55,553 nucleotides of DNA from Geotalea toluenoxydans JCM 15764 (GCF_001311985.1 NZ_BBCJ01000030.1:1-55553), one strand, 5' to 3'; positions 25,691 through 35,676 are shown, numbered from the stretch's first letter. The notes: generated from the letters alone by a model not told the origin. Numbers and translations are program-made.

Positions 25691-26060
25691 GATTTGCTCG
25701 CAGTTTTGTGATCATTACGTTCAGCTGCTTGCGGACAATCTGCAATTCTTCCAGTTGAGTTTCTATCTCTGTGGAAAAACCAAACCTCTGGGCAAGTATA
25801 AGCTGCGTGTCAAGCTCTGCCGCTGACCCGGCAGCGATATACAGAAATTGAATGTATTCTCTTGAGGTCTGTCGCGCAGCCCCTTCAGCAATATTCGAAG
25901 GGATGGAGATAGCCGAACGCTTGATCTGATCAACCAAGCCGAAGCGTTCATCGGCAGGAAAAGACCTGAGCAATCCATAAAGAGACACCACCAAAGACAT
26001 TGCTCGCTGCCACACCTGAAGATCTTTATGACTTTTAGCTTTAAGCGAGTCCCCAGACAT
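25680..26060 (-). CDS. Four-helix-bundle protein (S23/IVP family)
   Basis: 126 residues from [17 protein letters not shown]. It has the family hallmarks [10 protein letters not shown] near the start, [21 protein letters not shown] (about residues 45-65), [20 protein letters not shown] and a final amphipathic helix. Related proteins are encoded in 23S rRNA intervening sequences of Leptospira and Coxiella and as scattered single genes elsewhere; the molecular role is unknown. Here it interrupts the cysD-cysN operon, flanked by heptamer arrays on both sides, and its stop overlaps the cysN start. A longer start (26108) would be translated from repeat DNA; ATG 26060 with GGAAG before it is preferred. 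Confidence 0.85.
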   Translation of the reverse strand: MSGDSLKAKSHKDLQVWQRAMSLVVSLYGLLRSFPADERFGLVDQIKRSAISIPSNIAEGAARQTSREYIQFLYIAAGSAAELDTQLILAQRFGFSTEIETQLEELQIVRKQLNVMITKLRANHEK

Positions 26061-26061
26061 A

Positions 26062-26145
26062 CTTCCACCCTCACCAATCACTTCCACCCTCGCCAAACCA
26101 ATCACCAATCACCGCTTGTCACCAATCACCAATCACCGCCTCTAC
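26062..26145. repeat. Heptamer array A4 between the four-helix gene and cysD
   Basis: CTTCCACCCTC(A/G)CCAA occurs twice, then CCAATCA-type heptamers form two short runs, each followed by CCGC(C/T)T. The right end reads CACCGCCTCTACATG against the cysD stop, the same junction as A1. Confidence 0.85.
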
Positions 26146-26938
26146 ATGTACCCGTCCTTGCGCAATTTTTCCATGCCGCGATCGGCGTCCTGGGCGCGCC
26201 CGGAACGCTCTGCAACTTTGGTATTGCGCAGCTCTTCGATGATTTGATCGACATTTTTCGCTGTCGATTCAATTGCGCCGGTGCAGGGGGCGCAGCCAAG
26301 GCTGCGATAGCGGCTGCCGCTACCCTGGTCGAAATAAAGGGGGATCACCGGAATGTTTTCCTTTTTTATATATTCCCAGATATTGATCTCGGTCCAATCC
26401 AACAGGGGATGGATTCTGACATGGGTCCCCGGCTCGAACCTGGTCTTGACTGATCCCATAATTCGGGCGGCTGCTCCCTGAAATCCCAGTCGTTATTCTT
26501 GTCACGTGGAGAAAAATAGCGTTCCTTTGCCCTGGTACCCTCTTCGTCGGAACGTACGCCGACAATGACACCATTGTACTTTTTATCGGCAAGGGTGCGC
26601 CGTAGCCCCTCAGTCTTCAAGGCAGTGCAGCATTCCATACGCCCCAGCGCAGGGTTCATACCCTTTTCCAGAGCTTCCTTGTTTTGCCCCACCACCAGGG
26701 TCAGCCCCCATTCCTCTGCCAATTGATCACGGTAGGCAATCATCTCCTTTATCTTATAGGAGGTATCGATATGCACCAGCGGTATCGGGCAGTGACCGAA
26801 GAATGCCTTTCTCACCAGCCAGAGCATCACCGTCGAGTCTTTGCCAATGGACCAGAGCATACAGAGGTTGTCAAAATTCTTGTATGCTTCGCGCAATATG
26901 TAAATAGATTTATTTTCAAGTTCTTCCAGATGCGTCAT
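26142..26938 (-). CDS. cysD: Sulfate adenylyltransferase subunit 2 (CysD), one frameshift
   Basis: About 265 residues over two frames. The 5' part (ATG 26938, [18 protein letters not shown]) has [17 protein letters not shown], the PP-loop, then [13 protein letters not shown] and [18 protein letters not shown]. The 3' part resumes [18 protein letters not shown] and ends LRKDGYM. CAGTCAAG where CAGTTCAAG is expected (near 26451) explains the break. CysD adenylates sulfate, giving APS, with CysN's GTPase coupling. A longer N-terminal reading (MNLEPRTSN...) would translate the TTCGAGG heptamers and is rejected. Downstream of cysC in the same direction; no cysH reductase gene is in the window, which favours a sulfation role. 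Confidence 0.88.
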
Positions 26939-26957
26939 CTTCAACCCCTGTAAACAA

Positions 26958-27028
26958 TTCGAGGTTCGAGGTTCGAGGTTCACCAGTCACCAGTCACCAG
27001 TCACCAGTCACCCGTCACCAGTCACCGC
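26958..27028. repeat. Composite heptamer array A5 (TTCGAGG x3 plus GTCACCA x7)
   Basis: Ten heptamers in one uninterrupted phase: TTCGAGG three times, TTCACCA, then GTCACCA/GTCACCC six times, and then GTCACCGCC. The right end forms the last codons (Gly-Asp-Trp) and TGA stop of cysC. Confidence 0.92.
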
Positions 27029-27629
27029 CTAAAAACCCCCGTTCCGTAACGAATGCAAGCACGGCCCGGACAGAGTCTTCCACACCATAACATGCAGTAT
27101 TGACAACCAACTCGGGCCTAAAAGGCACTTCATATGGGCTGTCGATCCCGGTGAACTGCTTAAGTTCTCCTGACCGTGCCTTGCGATAAAGCCCCTTCGG
27201 ATCGCGGCTTTCACATACGGCAAGGTCGCAATTGACAAATACTTCGATAAACTCGGCAGGTTCGAAAAGTGCCCGAACCCTCTCCCGGTCTTCCCGGTAA
27301 GGAGAAATAAATGCTGCCAGAACAATAATGCCGGCATCGACAAAAAGCTTGGCAACCTCCCCGATACGCCTGATGTTCTCCCTCCGGTCAGCCTCGGAAA
27401 ATCCAAGGTCGCTGTTGAGTCCGTGGCGTATATTGTCGCCATCCAGTATATACGTATAGCAGCCTTTCCTGAACAGTTCTTCTTCAACGGCATGGGCAAG
27501 CGTAGATTTGCCTGACCCTGAAAGTCCGGTAAACCACAACACCAAAGGCTGGTGCCCATTGCGTTTAAGATAGTCACTCTTGGTCAGTACCCTGTCATGC
27601 CAGGTGATATTCAGCTTGTTTGCCCCCAT
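27015..27629 (-). CDS. cysC: Adenylylsulfate kinase (CysC)
   Basis: 204 residues in one intact frame. All APS-kinase hallmarks are present: [16 protein letters not shown] (Walker A), [20 protein letters not shown] (substrate loop), [12 protein letters not shown] and [14 protein letters not shown]. It phosphorylates APS to PAPS, the sulfate donor for sulfotransferases, and so can compensate for the degenerate kinase domain of CysN. It is the first gene of the cysC-cysD-(four-helix)-cysN-wzm series. ATG at 27629, with AGGAGA seven bases upstream. The final residues GDW and the stop codon are supplied by heptamer array A5. Confidence 0.93.
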   Translation of the reverse strand: MGANKLNITWHDRVLTKSDYLKRNGHQPLVLWFTGLSGSGKSTLAHAVEEELFRKGCYTYILDGDNIRHGLNSDLGFSEADRRENIRRIGEVAKLFVDAGIIVLAAFISPYREDRERVRALFEPAEFIEVFVNCDLAVCESRDPKGLYRKARSGELKQFTGIDSPYEVPFRPELVVNTACYGVEDSVRAVLAFVTERGFLGGDW

Positions 27630-27906
27630 GCAAATCTCCTGCTTTGAATGTGGTTAAATCCTATCAGAAAAAGGTAAAACACAAAAAGTTAAAAAATTTC
27701 CGGCTTTGTGGTTGTTTATTGGCAACCCGGTGACAGATGATATATAAAAACAGCCCAAGCAAAAAGGAATTTAATAATTTTGAACCCGCCATCACTCTCA
27801 GGTTTTTGGTTTAAAGTTTGCATACTTCACACTGATCGCTCTAATTTTAGCTTACAATTCCATACACAATTACCATAGAAATATCGTACCAGACGAGGAG
27901 GAAACC

Positions 27907-29848
27907 ATGTATTTCAGACTTCTTACAGCCCTAGCAGGCATGCTGATGTGTGCGGGTTACGCCGTGGCATATCCATTTGCTACATCCCCAACCCCAGTGA
28001 AAACACAGTATCCGTTGTTGATACCAGTGGAAACAATTTTCTTGCCCCGAAAATATCCCTCGGCACTGGCCAGTCCCCATTTGGCGTAGCTGTCAGTGCC
28101 AATGGAAAGCGTGTCTATATCTCAAATAAAATAAGCAAAAGCATATCGGTAATTGATGCACTCACCGATGTAAATAATCCAACGGTCGTCACTACCATCA
28201 GCCCGCTTGCTAACACCCCCAGCGGTATAGCGATCAATCCCGCGGGAACGCGGCTTTATGTTGCAAATTATGATGCCACTTCCCTTACCGTTCTTGATAT
28301 ATCGGCACTGGCACCCGGTACCGTAGTACCGACAGTGCTTGCCTCCCCTGCAGTAGGCAATGCTCCTGTCGGTGTTGCCATGGACCCCGCCGGCACCTTC
28401 GTCTATGTTGCCAACTCCGGCTCAAATACCGTTTCGGTAATCGATACGGCAAACAACCAGGTTTCCGGCCTTCCCATAACGGTCGGCTTAAATCCCACGG
28501 GCATCGCGGTGGCACTGTCGGCAGCACTGTCAAGATTTTTGTTGTCAATCAAGGTTCCGATAGCGTTTCTATAATCGATGCTGCGACAAGGGCTGTTGCC
28601 ACTGTCCCAGTCCCGGTTGGGGCATTCCCATACACGGTCGCAGTTGCACCGGACGGAAGCAAAGCTTATGTCACCAACACCTTTGGTGACAGCATCTCGG
28701 TCATCAACACAGCCGACAACAGTGTCACCACTCCATATCAGCTTCCCTTGGGATATTCGCCAATGGGTCTCGCCATAACTCCTGATGGGACAACTCTGTA
28801 TGCTGTAAATAACACAGCGGCTCCTGCTCCAGGCTTTAATAGCCTGGGAAGCCTTTCATCCATCAATTTGTTCAGCAATGCAATCACCAACCTCCCCAAT
28901 ACCTTAGGAAACCCTTATTTTTTCAACTCCCCGGAAGCTCTGGGTAACTTCATCGGCCCCCAACTCTACACCGTTACTGCCACATCCGACACCAACGGCA
29001 CCGTCGCTTCAACCGATGGCAGCAAAATCACCAGCGAAGCCAATGGAAATACATTTACCCAGATAGTCAGCCCTGGCGACAGACCGGCGTATGTTCTTGC
29101 GCCAAAACAATATTACCGGGTGAATAACATCGCCATCAATGGCAATATTATCGATTTCAGGACCGATACCAACTACAATCAAACAACCTCCACCTATACC
29201 TTCAGCCCTGTCAATTCCGACCCCTCGATCGATGTTACCTTCATCAAGGACTTCGACTACGTCTCAGTCACGAGGCCTGCAGATACAGTCACAGCGAATG
29301 GTGCGATCACCAGCACCCCTGCAGGCATAAACTGCAGCGCCTCGACTTCTCCCAGCCTCTGTAGTGTGCTGTTCCAGGAAGGAACCATTGTAACAATCGT
29401 GGCAACACCCAATCCAAGTAAATACTTTGTCAAATGGGTCGGGGACAGAGATAAAAACGGATTGCTGATCAACAACGGCGCACTCTGCGATGGCCTTACT
29501 ACTCCAGCATGCGCATTTCCCATGACCACCTACGCCCACTTCACCGCTGTCTTCTCCGACACGCCGGTTAATGACGTTGTTCGTATGCTGTCACCGGGGA
29601 CCTCCTTTTATCCCACTATTCAAGGCGCCTTTAACGCTGTCACAGCACCGACAACAGATATACAGCTTGCCTTGGCAGATTTCACCGAAAGCCCGAATCT
29701 TAATGTGAGCGGTGCAGCATTCAAATTGAGCGGCGGGTGGAACGCAGACAAAACTTTCACGGCGCAAGGGCCAACGCCCTCCACCATCACCGGGACCCTT
29801 ACCGTTACCCAGGGCACTTTAACCGTAGACAACATTGCCATTAAATAA
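27907..29848 (+). CDS. Secreted YVTN-family beta-propeller protein, two frameshifts
   Basis: One gene of about 648 residues split by frame changes near 28000 and 28508, each explained by one missing base. The signal peptide (RLLTALAGMLMCAGYAVAYP) is followed by propeller repeats: IPNPSENTVSVVDTSGN, NGKRVYISNKISKSISVID, GTRLYVANYDATSLTVLD, GTFVYVANSGSNTVSVIDT, GSKAYVTNTFGDSISVIN. The C-terminal half is beta-rich with YTVTATSDTNGTVASTDG and PSKYFVKWVGD, like the InlB B-repeat/bacterial Ig-like segments of Geobacter surface proteins. It starts at ATG 27907 after GAGGAGG and ends before a strong terminator. Probably a surface or periplasmic structural protein. Confidence 0.8.
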
Positions 29849-29868
29849 TCACTATTATTGCAGGACTC

Positions 29869-29903
29869 AAAAAGGGCAGCCATTAAAAATGGCTGCCCTT
29901 TTT
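29869..29903. terminator. Bidirectional rho-independent terminator
   Basis: A 16-bp perfect inverted repeat (AAAAAGGGCAGCCATT / AATGGCTGCCCTTTTT) with a 3-base loop, poly-A on one side and poly-T on the other, lies between the convergent ends of the YVTN gene (29848) and the GT4 gene (29924). Confidence 0.93.
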
Positions 29904-29923
29904 GTTTCACCATTAGCAGTGAT

Positions 29924-31110
29924 CTATGCTTTACTCTTTTTCAATAGCCCGCGATACAATTCTAAAAGAGTCTCCCCCCTCGCCCGCCATGAATGTTTCT
30001 GGACTGCCTTTTCCCTGCTTTTTTCCGACAGCTCCTCAATCATGGGAGTGTTGGTTGCAAGCATGGCTATTTTAACAGCCAGATCTGACGCATTGCCGTA
30101 GGAGCATAAGCACCGGTTTCCCCGAGTATCTCCCTATTCACAGGCGTGTCGAAAACAATGGTCGGCAGCCCGCAGGCCATGTAATTAAACAGCTTGCCAT
30201 TGGCCTCGGAGAGCGAAATTTTGGGGGAAACAGCCAGATCGCATGCTGACAGGTATTTTGGCGCCAGGCTGTAATCGATTCTGCCGGTAAAGCGAATGAT
30301 GCTGTCCAAGCCTGAATCCTTGGCCTTTTTAACATATTCCGCTTCAGGAAATCCCATGACCAGAAAAAATAACCGGGTGTTTTGCCCCTTGAGTATGGAA
30401 ATGGCTTCAAGGAGAATATCGATGCCCTGATATTCATTGAGAAGCCCGAGAAAGCCTACTATCGGCACATCCTGCGGCAGGTTCAGCTCGATCCGACAGG
30501 CCATCTTAGAGTAGGGACGGAAATCATCCGTATCCACGCCATCGATGAGCGCCTGAACCCGATTGGCCTGCATGTGCCAGTCATTCACAAGCGCCGAGGC
30601 ACTGGGGCTGGAGCTGGTAACTATGAAATCAGCAAGATTATTGCTTGTTCTTTCCAGACCAGCAAAAACTTTATGGAGGAGAGATTTTTTTTTGATGAAA
30701 CGATGGGCGGATATTTCAGCGGTCAGGCTACCCTGATAATCGAAAAGCAAGGGTACCTGGAGCCATTTTTTGAGAAAAAAGCCTACCAACGCACCCTCAT
30801 GGAGATGTGCATGAATCAGGTCGGGAGAAAAAGTCCTGGCAATGCGCATGGCCTTGAACAGCAGGAGGATGTCGAGATAAGGCTTTTGCCAGGAAGGGCC
30901 GGCTTCGACTTTCTTGTACCAGGGAATTCTGCAGGCTCTGTATGTGGGTATTTGACCGAGATCGCGGCCCAGATGGTAGGTGACAATTCTGACATCCACC
31001 CCCAGTTGTCGCAGGGCTTTTGCCTCTTCGTAAATCCGCACATGACAACCCCTGTCGGAAAAATACGGTGTAGGGGCAAGCATGATGACTTTGATCGGGT
31101 TATCAGGCAA
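29924..31110 (-). CDS. Glycosyltransferase family 4, one frameshift near the 3' end
   Basis: About 395 residues. The N-terminus reads VIMLAPTPYFSDRGCHVR (acceptor loop), then LIHAHLHEGALVGF, VIGFLGLLNEYQGIDILLEA and SEANGKLFNYMACGLPTIVF (donor EX7E). The frame breaks after GETGAYAP near 30101 (one T missing) and continues NASDLAVKIAMLAT to a TAG at 29926-29924. The likely start is TTG 31110, overlapping the GT2 stop; upstream in-frame starts lie inside the previous gene. It belongs to the operon barrel-GT2-GT2-GT4. Confidence 0.82.
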
Positions 31111-32071
31111 TGTTGACTTTTTCTTTAACAACATAGATGGGCTTGGATTGGGCCTCATAATAGGTGCGGGCATTCAACTCACCCAAAAGCCCCAGGACGA
31201 TGAATTGGACCCCCATGAACAGCAGAAAAGCAGTCAAAATCAGTAAGGGGTTCCGGTTCATGCTCATCTGTTCGAAAATTTTCATATAGACGACGGCAGC
31301 ACCACTCATCATCCCGGCAAATAACGCATAAATCCCCCACTTGCCAAAAAGCTGTATTGGTTTGGTCGAATAGGTAAGAAGGAATTTAACGGTCATCAGG
31401 TCCAGTATGACGCGGGTGGTCCTGGATATTCCATATTTACTGACGCCATGTAGACGAGGATGATGGGCAACCGGGAGTTCTGCGACCTTTGCCCCGACCT
31501 GAGAGGCAAGCGCAGGAACGAATCGATGCATTTCCCCATATAGATTTATCGCATCAAGCACCTCCCGGCGGTAGGCCTTCAGGGTGCAACCGTAGTCATG
31601 CAAATGAACCCCTGTCATCTTGGAGATGAGACGATTGGCAATAAGTGAAGGCAATTTGCGGTTGACGAAGGTGTCACGGCGATCTTTACGCCAACCCGAG
31701 ACAACGTCAAACCCCTCATCGATCTTCTTTACAAGGCGAGGGATATCTGAAGGGTCATTCTGCAGGTCTCCGTCCATGGGGATTACAACGCTGCCACTAG
31801 CAGCATTGAAGCCTGCAGCCATGGCAGCAGTCTGGCCAAAATTGCGTCGAAACCTGATGATTTTCACAAAAGGTTTATGGGCGGCTACTGCTTTTAAACG
31901 ATTAAATGATTCGTCTATCGAGCCGTCATCCACAAGTATAAGTTCATAGGAGAGTCCGCTTTGATCAAGAGCGGCGAACACCCTGCGGCATAGCTCGGGA
32001 ATATTTTCTTCTTCGTTATAAATTGGTATGACTACACTCAAATCCAAGAAATGCTCCCGTACATCGATCAA
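31103..32071 (-). CDS. Polyprenyl-phosphate glycosyltransferase (GtrB/DPM1-like GT2)
   Basis: 322 residues. The catalytic GT2 domain has SVVIPIYNEEENIPEL, ELILVDDGSIDES, MDGDLQNDPSDIPRL (DxD/QxD), GWRKDRRDTF and YGCTLKAYRREV, the exact pattern of dolichyl/undecaprenyl-phosphate sugar synthases. Two membrane helices follow (about residues 235-300). It would charge undecaprenyl phosphate with a single sugar for transfer on the periplasmic side. Start ATG overlaps the upstream GT2 stop by 4 bases. Confidence 0.88.
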   Translation of the reverse strand: MIDVREHFLDLSVVIPIYNEEENIPELCRRVFAALDQSGLSYELILVDDGSIDESFNRLKAVAAHKPFVKIIRFRRNFGQTAAMAAGFNAASGSVVIPMDGDLQNDPSDIPRLVKKIDEGFDVVSGWRKDRRDTFVNRKLPSLIANRLISKMTGVHLHDYGCTLKAYRREVLDAINLYGEMHRFVPALASQVGAKVAELPVAHHPRLHGVSKYGISRTTRVILDLMTVKFLLTYSTKPIQLFGKWGIYALFAGMMSGAAVVYMKIFEQMSMNRNPLLILTAFLLFMGVQFIVLGLLGELNARTYYEAQSKPIYVVKEKVNIA

Positions 32072-33027
32072 TTTGCATCCATGTTCTTCATTCTTGTTAT
32101 TTTCACTTCACCGGAATCAGCCGCTGCTTTATGGAAGCGTGGCAGAACCAGACCTGCGATTAAACCTGCGCCATAGCTTAAATGCAGTGAGGGAAAAAGG
32201 ATTACTTTGAGCCAAGCAAATCTGTGCTCGTTCTTTGGCCCTTCCAGGAATGAAAACCACAGGTCAAGGACTAAGTAAACCACCAATGGAGCTGTATATA
32301 ATGTTCCAAAGAAAAAAGGCGTAAATAGCAGATACAAGATAAACAATGATGGCCCGAAGGTAAAGATTTTTATCTCCTTGCTGATGCGTACCTGCTCTCC
32401 CCTGCCCCGCCCATAGCCAAAGATCTGTTTGATGAAGGCAGGGTAAGAAGCTCGCTGACTGCGAAAAACTGCAAGGTCAGGATCATGGAGCAGCCGTTTT
32501 CCTGCTTCTTTGAGCCTGTGCAGCAATTCGTTCTCCTCGTTGGGATAAAGCCTTTCGTCCAACCCGCCACTCTGCATGAATACGTCCCTGCGAAAGCTGA
32601 GGTTGCACAGGATAAGTTCGCTGTCGTCAGTTTCCCGCATCATTCCGTTTTGCCGGTAGCGATTGCGATTACAGCCACCGCCGAAAAGCGAGATAAATAC
32701 TTTACCGATCGCCTTTTGCAAAGCCGAATCCCCGTCAGGGGTAAGTGAAGGGCCGCCGACAGCTGCCACAGCAGGATCCGCCAGGTAATGAGAAGCCAGT
32801 TTGGCCAGACAATGTGGTTCAACCAGCGAGTCATCATCAAGGAAGTATAAAATGTCTCCCGTTGCCTTGGCGGCAGCATGATTTCTCTGGGTGCTGGGTC
32901 TGCGGCCTTCTGCGACAAATATCTCGAACAGTTCGGGAGGATACTCAACACGGGCGAGGTTCCGTAAAGCCTTGACGGTTCCAGCAGGCTTTACCGGAAT
33001 GATTATGGATATTCTCAGAGATTCCAT
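32068..33027 (-). CDS. Membrane-associated glycosyltransferase family 2
   Basis: 319 residues with SIIIPVKPAGTVKALRNL, DILYFLDDDSLVEPHCL (DDD metal site), AVGGPSLTPDG, CNLSFRRDVFMQSGGLDER (acceptor strand) and GYGRGRGEQVR. The C-terminal third holds hydrophobic segments (FILYLLFTPFFFGTLYTAP and later), so it is membrane-anchored like many GT2 proteins acting on lipid carriers. It sits 36 bases downstream of the beta-barrel gene and overlaps the next GT2. Its place in this operon suggests glycan decoration of surface components near the electron-transfer genes; that is inference. Confidence 0.84.
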   Translation of the reverse strand: MESLRISIIIPVKPAGTVKALRNLARVEYPPELFEIFVAEGRRPSTQRNHAAAKATGDILYFLDDDSLVEPHCLAKLASHYLADPAVAAVGGPSLTPDGDSALQKAIGKVFISLFGGGCNRNRYRQNGMMRETDDSELILCNLSFRRDVFMQSGGLDERLYPNEENELLHRLKEAGKRLLHDPDLAVFRSQRASYPAFIKQIFGYGRGRGEQVRISKEIKIFTFGPSLFILYLLFTPFFFGTLYTAPLVVYLVLDLWFSFLEGPKNEHRFAWLKVILFPSLHLSYGAGLIAGLVLPRFHKAAADSGEVKITRMKNMDAN

Positions 33028-33063
33028 GTTGAATTTGGAATGATTTTCATCCTTTGTTCATAT

Positions 33064-35303
33064 CTAAAATACTTTTTTCAGATTGGCTTCAAAACGTCTT
33101 TCCAACCTGTTACCGTTACCATTCTGACGGCCAAGGCTGTAATCGAGGGTTGCCTGTATCAGGTTGAAATTGATGCCTATAGTGGCATTATATATGCTTT
33201 GGGTGGCATTTGTCTCTGGCTCATAGGTGAGGAGTGAATATTTTGCTCTACCTGCAAGAAAAAGCCTGCTGATAGGGTAATACCTGAAGCCGCCAATCAG
33301 GCTTTTGGTGGTCCTCCTGAGGCCTGTACTGTACGACTGTCCCTCGTATTCAACGCCCTGATTCAGCTCGAGAATACGGCGGCTTATTCCATAATCGGTA
33401 TAGAGGAAATAGTTGGTGCTCTGCCTTAAAGTGAAGCTGCTGTATTTTGATCCGTCACGGTCGTTAATATTGCCGTAAGAATAAGAGACCGAGTTGTCCA
33501 GAGAACGGTCGGGGGAATAAGAGATATGTCCGTTACTGCCGAATCCGGACAATGAACCACTGGATAAGGTGGATGTGGTATAACGTGTCGTCAATCTTGC
33601 AGTGAGGCGCTTGTCGGTGAAATCGATGGTATTGGCATACTCCGTACCATGTTCCGTCTTTTTGCCCTTTGCCTGCAGTAAATCATCAGTGACGGTAAAA
33701 CCCACCTTCAAGCGTGCTGCTGGTTGCCAGTCGGCTTTAACCATGGTCCGATAGCGTGTATAGCTATCGTCAGGCACATTAAAAGATGAGACACCAGTGC
33801 CAACGGAGCTGCTCTGGGTGTTGTAACTCTGAGTGGTCAGGTCGTCGGAGCTATTGCCACTTCCTATGGTGATATTTTCTTCCAATTCAAATTTCCATGA
33901 ATTGGTAGGGGTGTAGACACCTTTTAAATCGAATACCTGTGTCATCGAGCTATTTTCGCTTGCATTAATTGGCTGGTTTTTCGCGAGGTGATGTTGTAGC
34001 TGCCAATAATTCCCACCTTGGTCGAGAATCTTCTGGAGCTGGCGACCTCAACACGTGCATCCAGGCTCAACGTCTTACCTATGTCAGTGTGCTCGTAGCT
34101 TTCAATGGCACCTGTATGCGCAAGAGTAAAGGCCTCGCGTTTGAAGGTATTTATTCTATAGGAGACCAGGGTGTCTGAGGTGTCATAGTCCTGAATAAGA
34201 CTTACCTTGCTTTGTTCGGTACTGACCCGGACCCGCCAGTCCGTATCAGGACCGGCATATCCAGACACGTAAAGGGGAATTTTTGTATCGTAGGTAAGCC
34301 CACTTAGGTCAAGGGTACGTCTGAAGGTATTGAAGGACCTGGCTTCCCAACGGCTCCTGGATGCAATGCCGAAAAGGTTGAGCTCATATGATTCATAATT
34401 GTCGTTGTATTCCGTATGCTTGATGAACTGCCCATCAGCAGAAAGCTTTATCCAGTTGGAGAAATCGACCCACTTGCGGTCCATGTGCTGGTCTATGGTG
34501 CCAAGAATCACCTGCGTCTCTTTGAAATCATTGGTTGACCGGAGATAATCGATGTAGTTTATTGTTCTGACATGAAACCAGTTGTCTTTTTTGTTGAGGC
34601 TGACAAAGGAAAGCTTTTTCATCCTGCTGTCAATGGGCGACAAGCTGTCCAGGTCCTTGATGATGTTATCGCGATAATCGATATAAAGACGCGGCATCTG
34701 GGCAAAAATGCTCGAAGATCCCTGGCTCATGGTCTCTTTCAGACCTATTTCCGCATAAACCCCACTTTCGATATTTGTTCCTGCAAAAACCGAATTGGTT
34801 ATCCCCGGCTCAATCAAATTTGAAGCGCCATAATAACCGATGGTTGAAAAGCTTGCCCGCTTCAGATCATGGCTGAACGCTCTAAACTTGATCGGCAGTT
34901 GCTGCGGGGACAAGATCACGTCGCCGCGGAAAAGTATATGGCCGGCGCTGACCGATGATGATTCCACCGAGGTCTGCAGCCCTGAATATTCCTTGATCTT
35001 GGAGTCGACGGCGGCCCATTCATAGCCTAAAGAAACTCGGTATTTGCCCAGCCGGCCATTGGCAAGGACATCAGCCTTGGAATACAGCAGCGAATAGCGC
35101 TGCCTGAAAGCTGAAGCGTCCATAGACCTGGCTCCATTGACATCGGCCCTGTAGTCCACGTAGCCCAGCTCTGCTTCACCGACGAAGGCCGCCTGGGCCA
35201 CAGGCAAATACACGTAACTGCTTGCCAAAAGAAGCCCCAGCACGAGCCGAAGTCGGCAAGACTTCACCCTGTTGAGCAGATTTTTATAAGACATTGATTT
35301 CAT
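33064..35303 (-). CDS. Outer-membrane beta-barrel, MtrB/PioB-like, one frameshift
   Basis: About 746 residues across two frames; the break near 33945 is explained by a missing A in an A-run (QAKIAR* versus SSMTQVFDLKG). The N-terminus has a signal sequence (LRLVLGLLLASSYVYLPVAQA). The body is dense in alternating aromatic/polar strands (YRVSLGYEWAAVDSK, WVDFSNWIKLSADGQF, WQPAARLKVGFTVTDD) and ends with LERRFEANLKKVF, a terminal Phe as in outer-membrane barrels. No CXXCH. In Geobacter, such large barrels form the porin part of electron conduits together with multiheme cytochromes. Its position directly after omcE suggests a conduit or export role for the nanowire; a general outer-membrane channel remains possible. 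Confidence 0.78.
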
Positions 35304-35306
35304 AAC

Positions 35307-35319
35307 AACTCTGAGAGTT
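35307..35319. promoter_or_regulatory. 13-bp palindrome at the beta-barrel start
   Basis: AACTCTGAGAGTT lies 4 bases upstream of the ATG at 35303, where a ribosome site would be; no Shine-Dalgarno is visible. It could be an operator or an RNA hairpin hiding the start. Confidence 0.3.
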
Positions 35320-35353
35320 ATAAACAGTTGCCATCTTTATCTGTAGCATTTTC

Positions 35354-35370
35354 TGCAATTACTATACCTT
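35354..35370 (-). promoter_or_regulatory. Weak sigma-54-like promoter for the beta-barrel gene
   Basis: On the minus strand AAGGTATAGTAATTGCA has GG and GC at the required 10-base separation and a TTGCA -12 element, but the -24 side departs from TGGCACG. It lies about 50 bases before the start codon. Confidence 0.3.
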
Positions 35371-35625
35371 GCCGGCTTTTTTTGACGCAACTAAAAACAC
35401 CGTAATAGCCTTATTTTACAGATGATTAAGAGTTATGGCCCACTAATGCACAGAGAAGCAACTTCGACTAGCCATTTAGCCCAAATCAGGCAGCCAAAAA
35501 ACAGGCCACCCCTAAACTGGAGATGGTGATTCAATTCGCCAAACAAACAGGCAAGTTTGAGGGAGTAGGCAGGTAACCTGAGAAAGGTGCCGCAAGCGAG
35601 CAAACTGAAGGGGAAATTCATAAGA

Positions 35626-35656
35626 CAAAAAAAGAGGAGGGGTTACCCCCTCCTCC
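35626..35656 (-). terminator. Rho-independent terminator of omcE
   Basis: On the minus strand GAGGAGGGG / CCCCTCCTC forms a 9-bp GC-rich stem, followed by seven T, 21 bases after the omcE stop. It allows high omcE mRNA independent of the beta-barrel operon. Confidence 0.9.
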
Positions 35657-35676
35657 TCTTGGCTCAACACCTCAAC

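Larger units (their letters stand above)
35304..35625. other. Intergenic region between omcE terminator and beta-barrel gene
   Basis: About 320 bases without a supported gene. It contains the start palindrome and a weak sigma-54-like site (both listed). The 62-codon minus frame at 35433-35621 has no features and would be read through the omcE terminator, so it is rejected. Confidence 0.5.

Noticed and set aside
32028..32210. Small plus-strand ORFs within the glycosyltransferase genes
   Set aside because: They are antisense shadows with no ribosome sites or conserved features.
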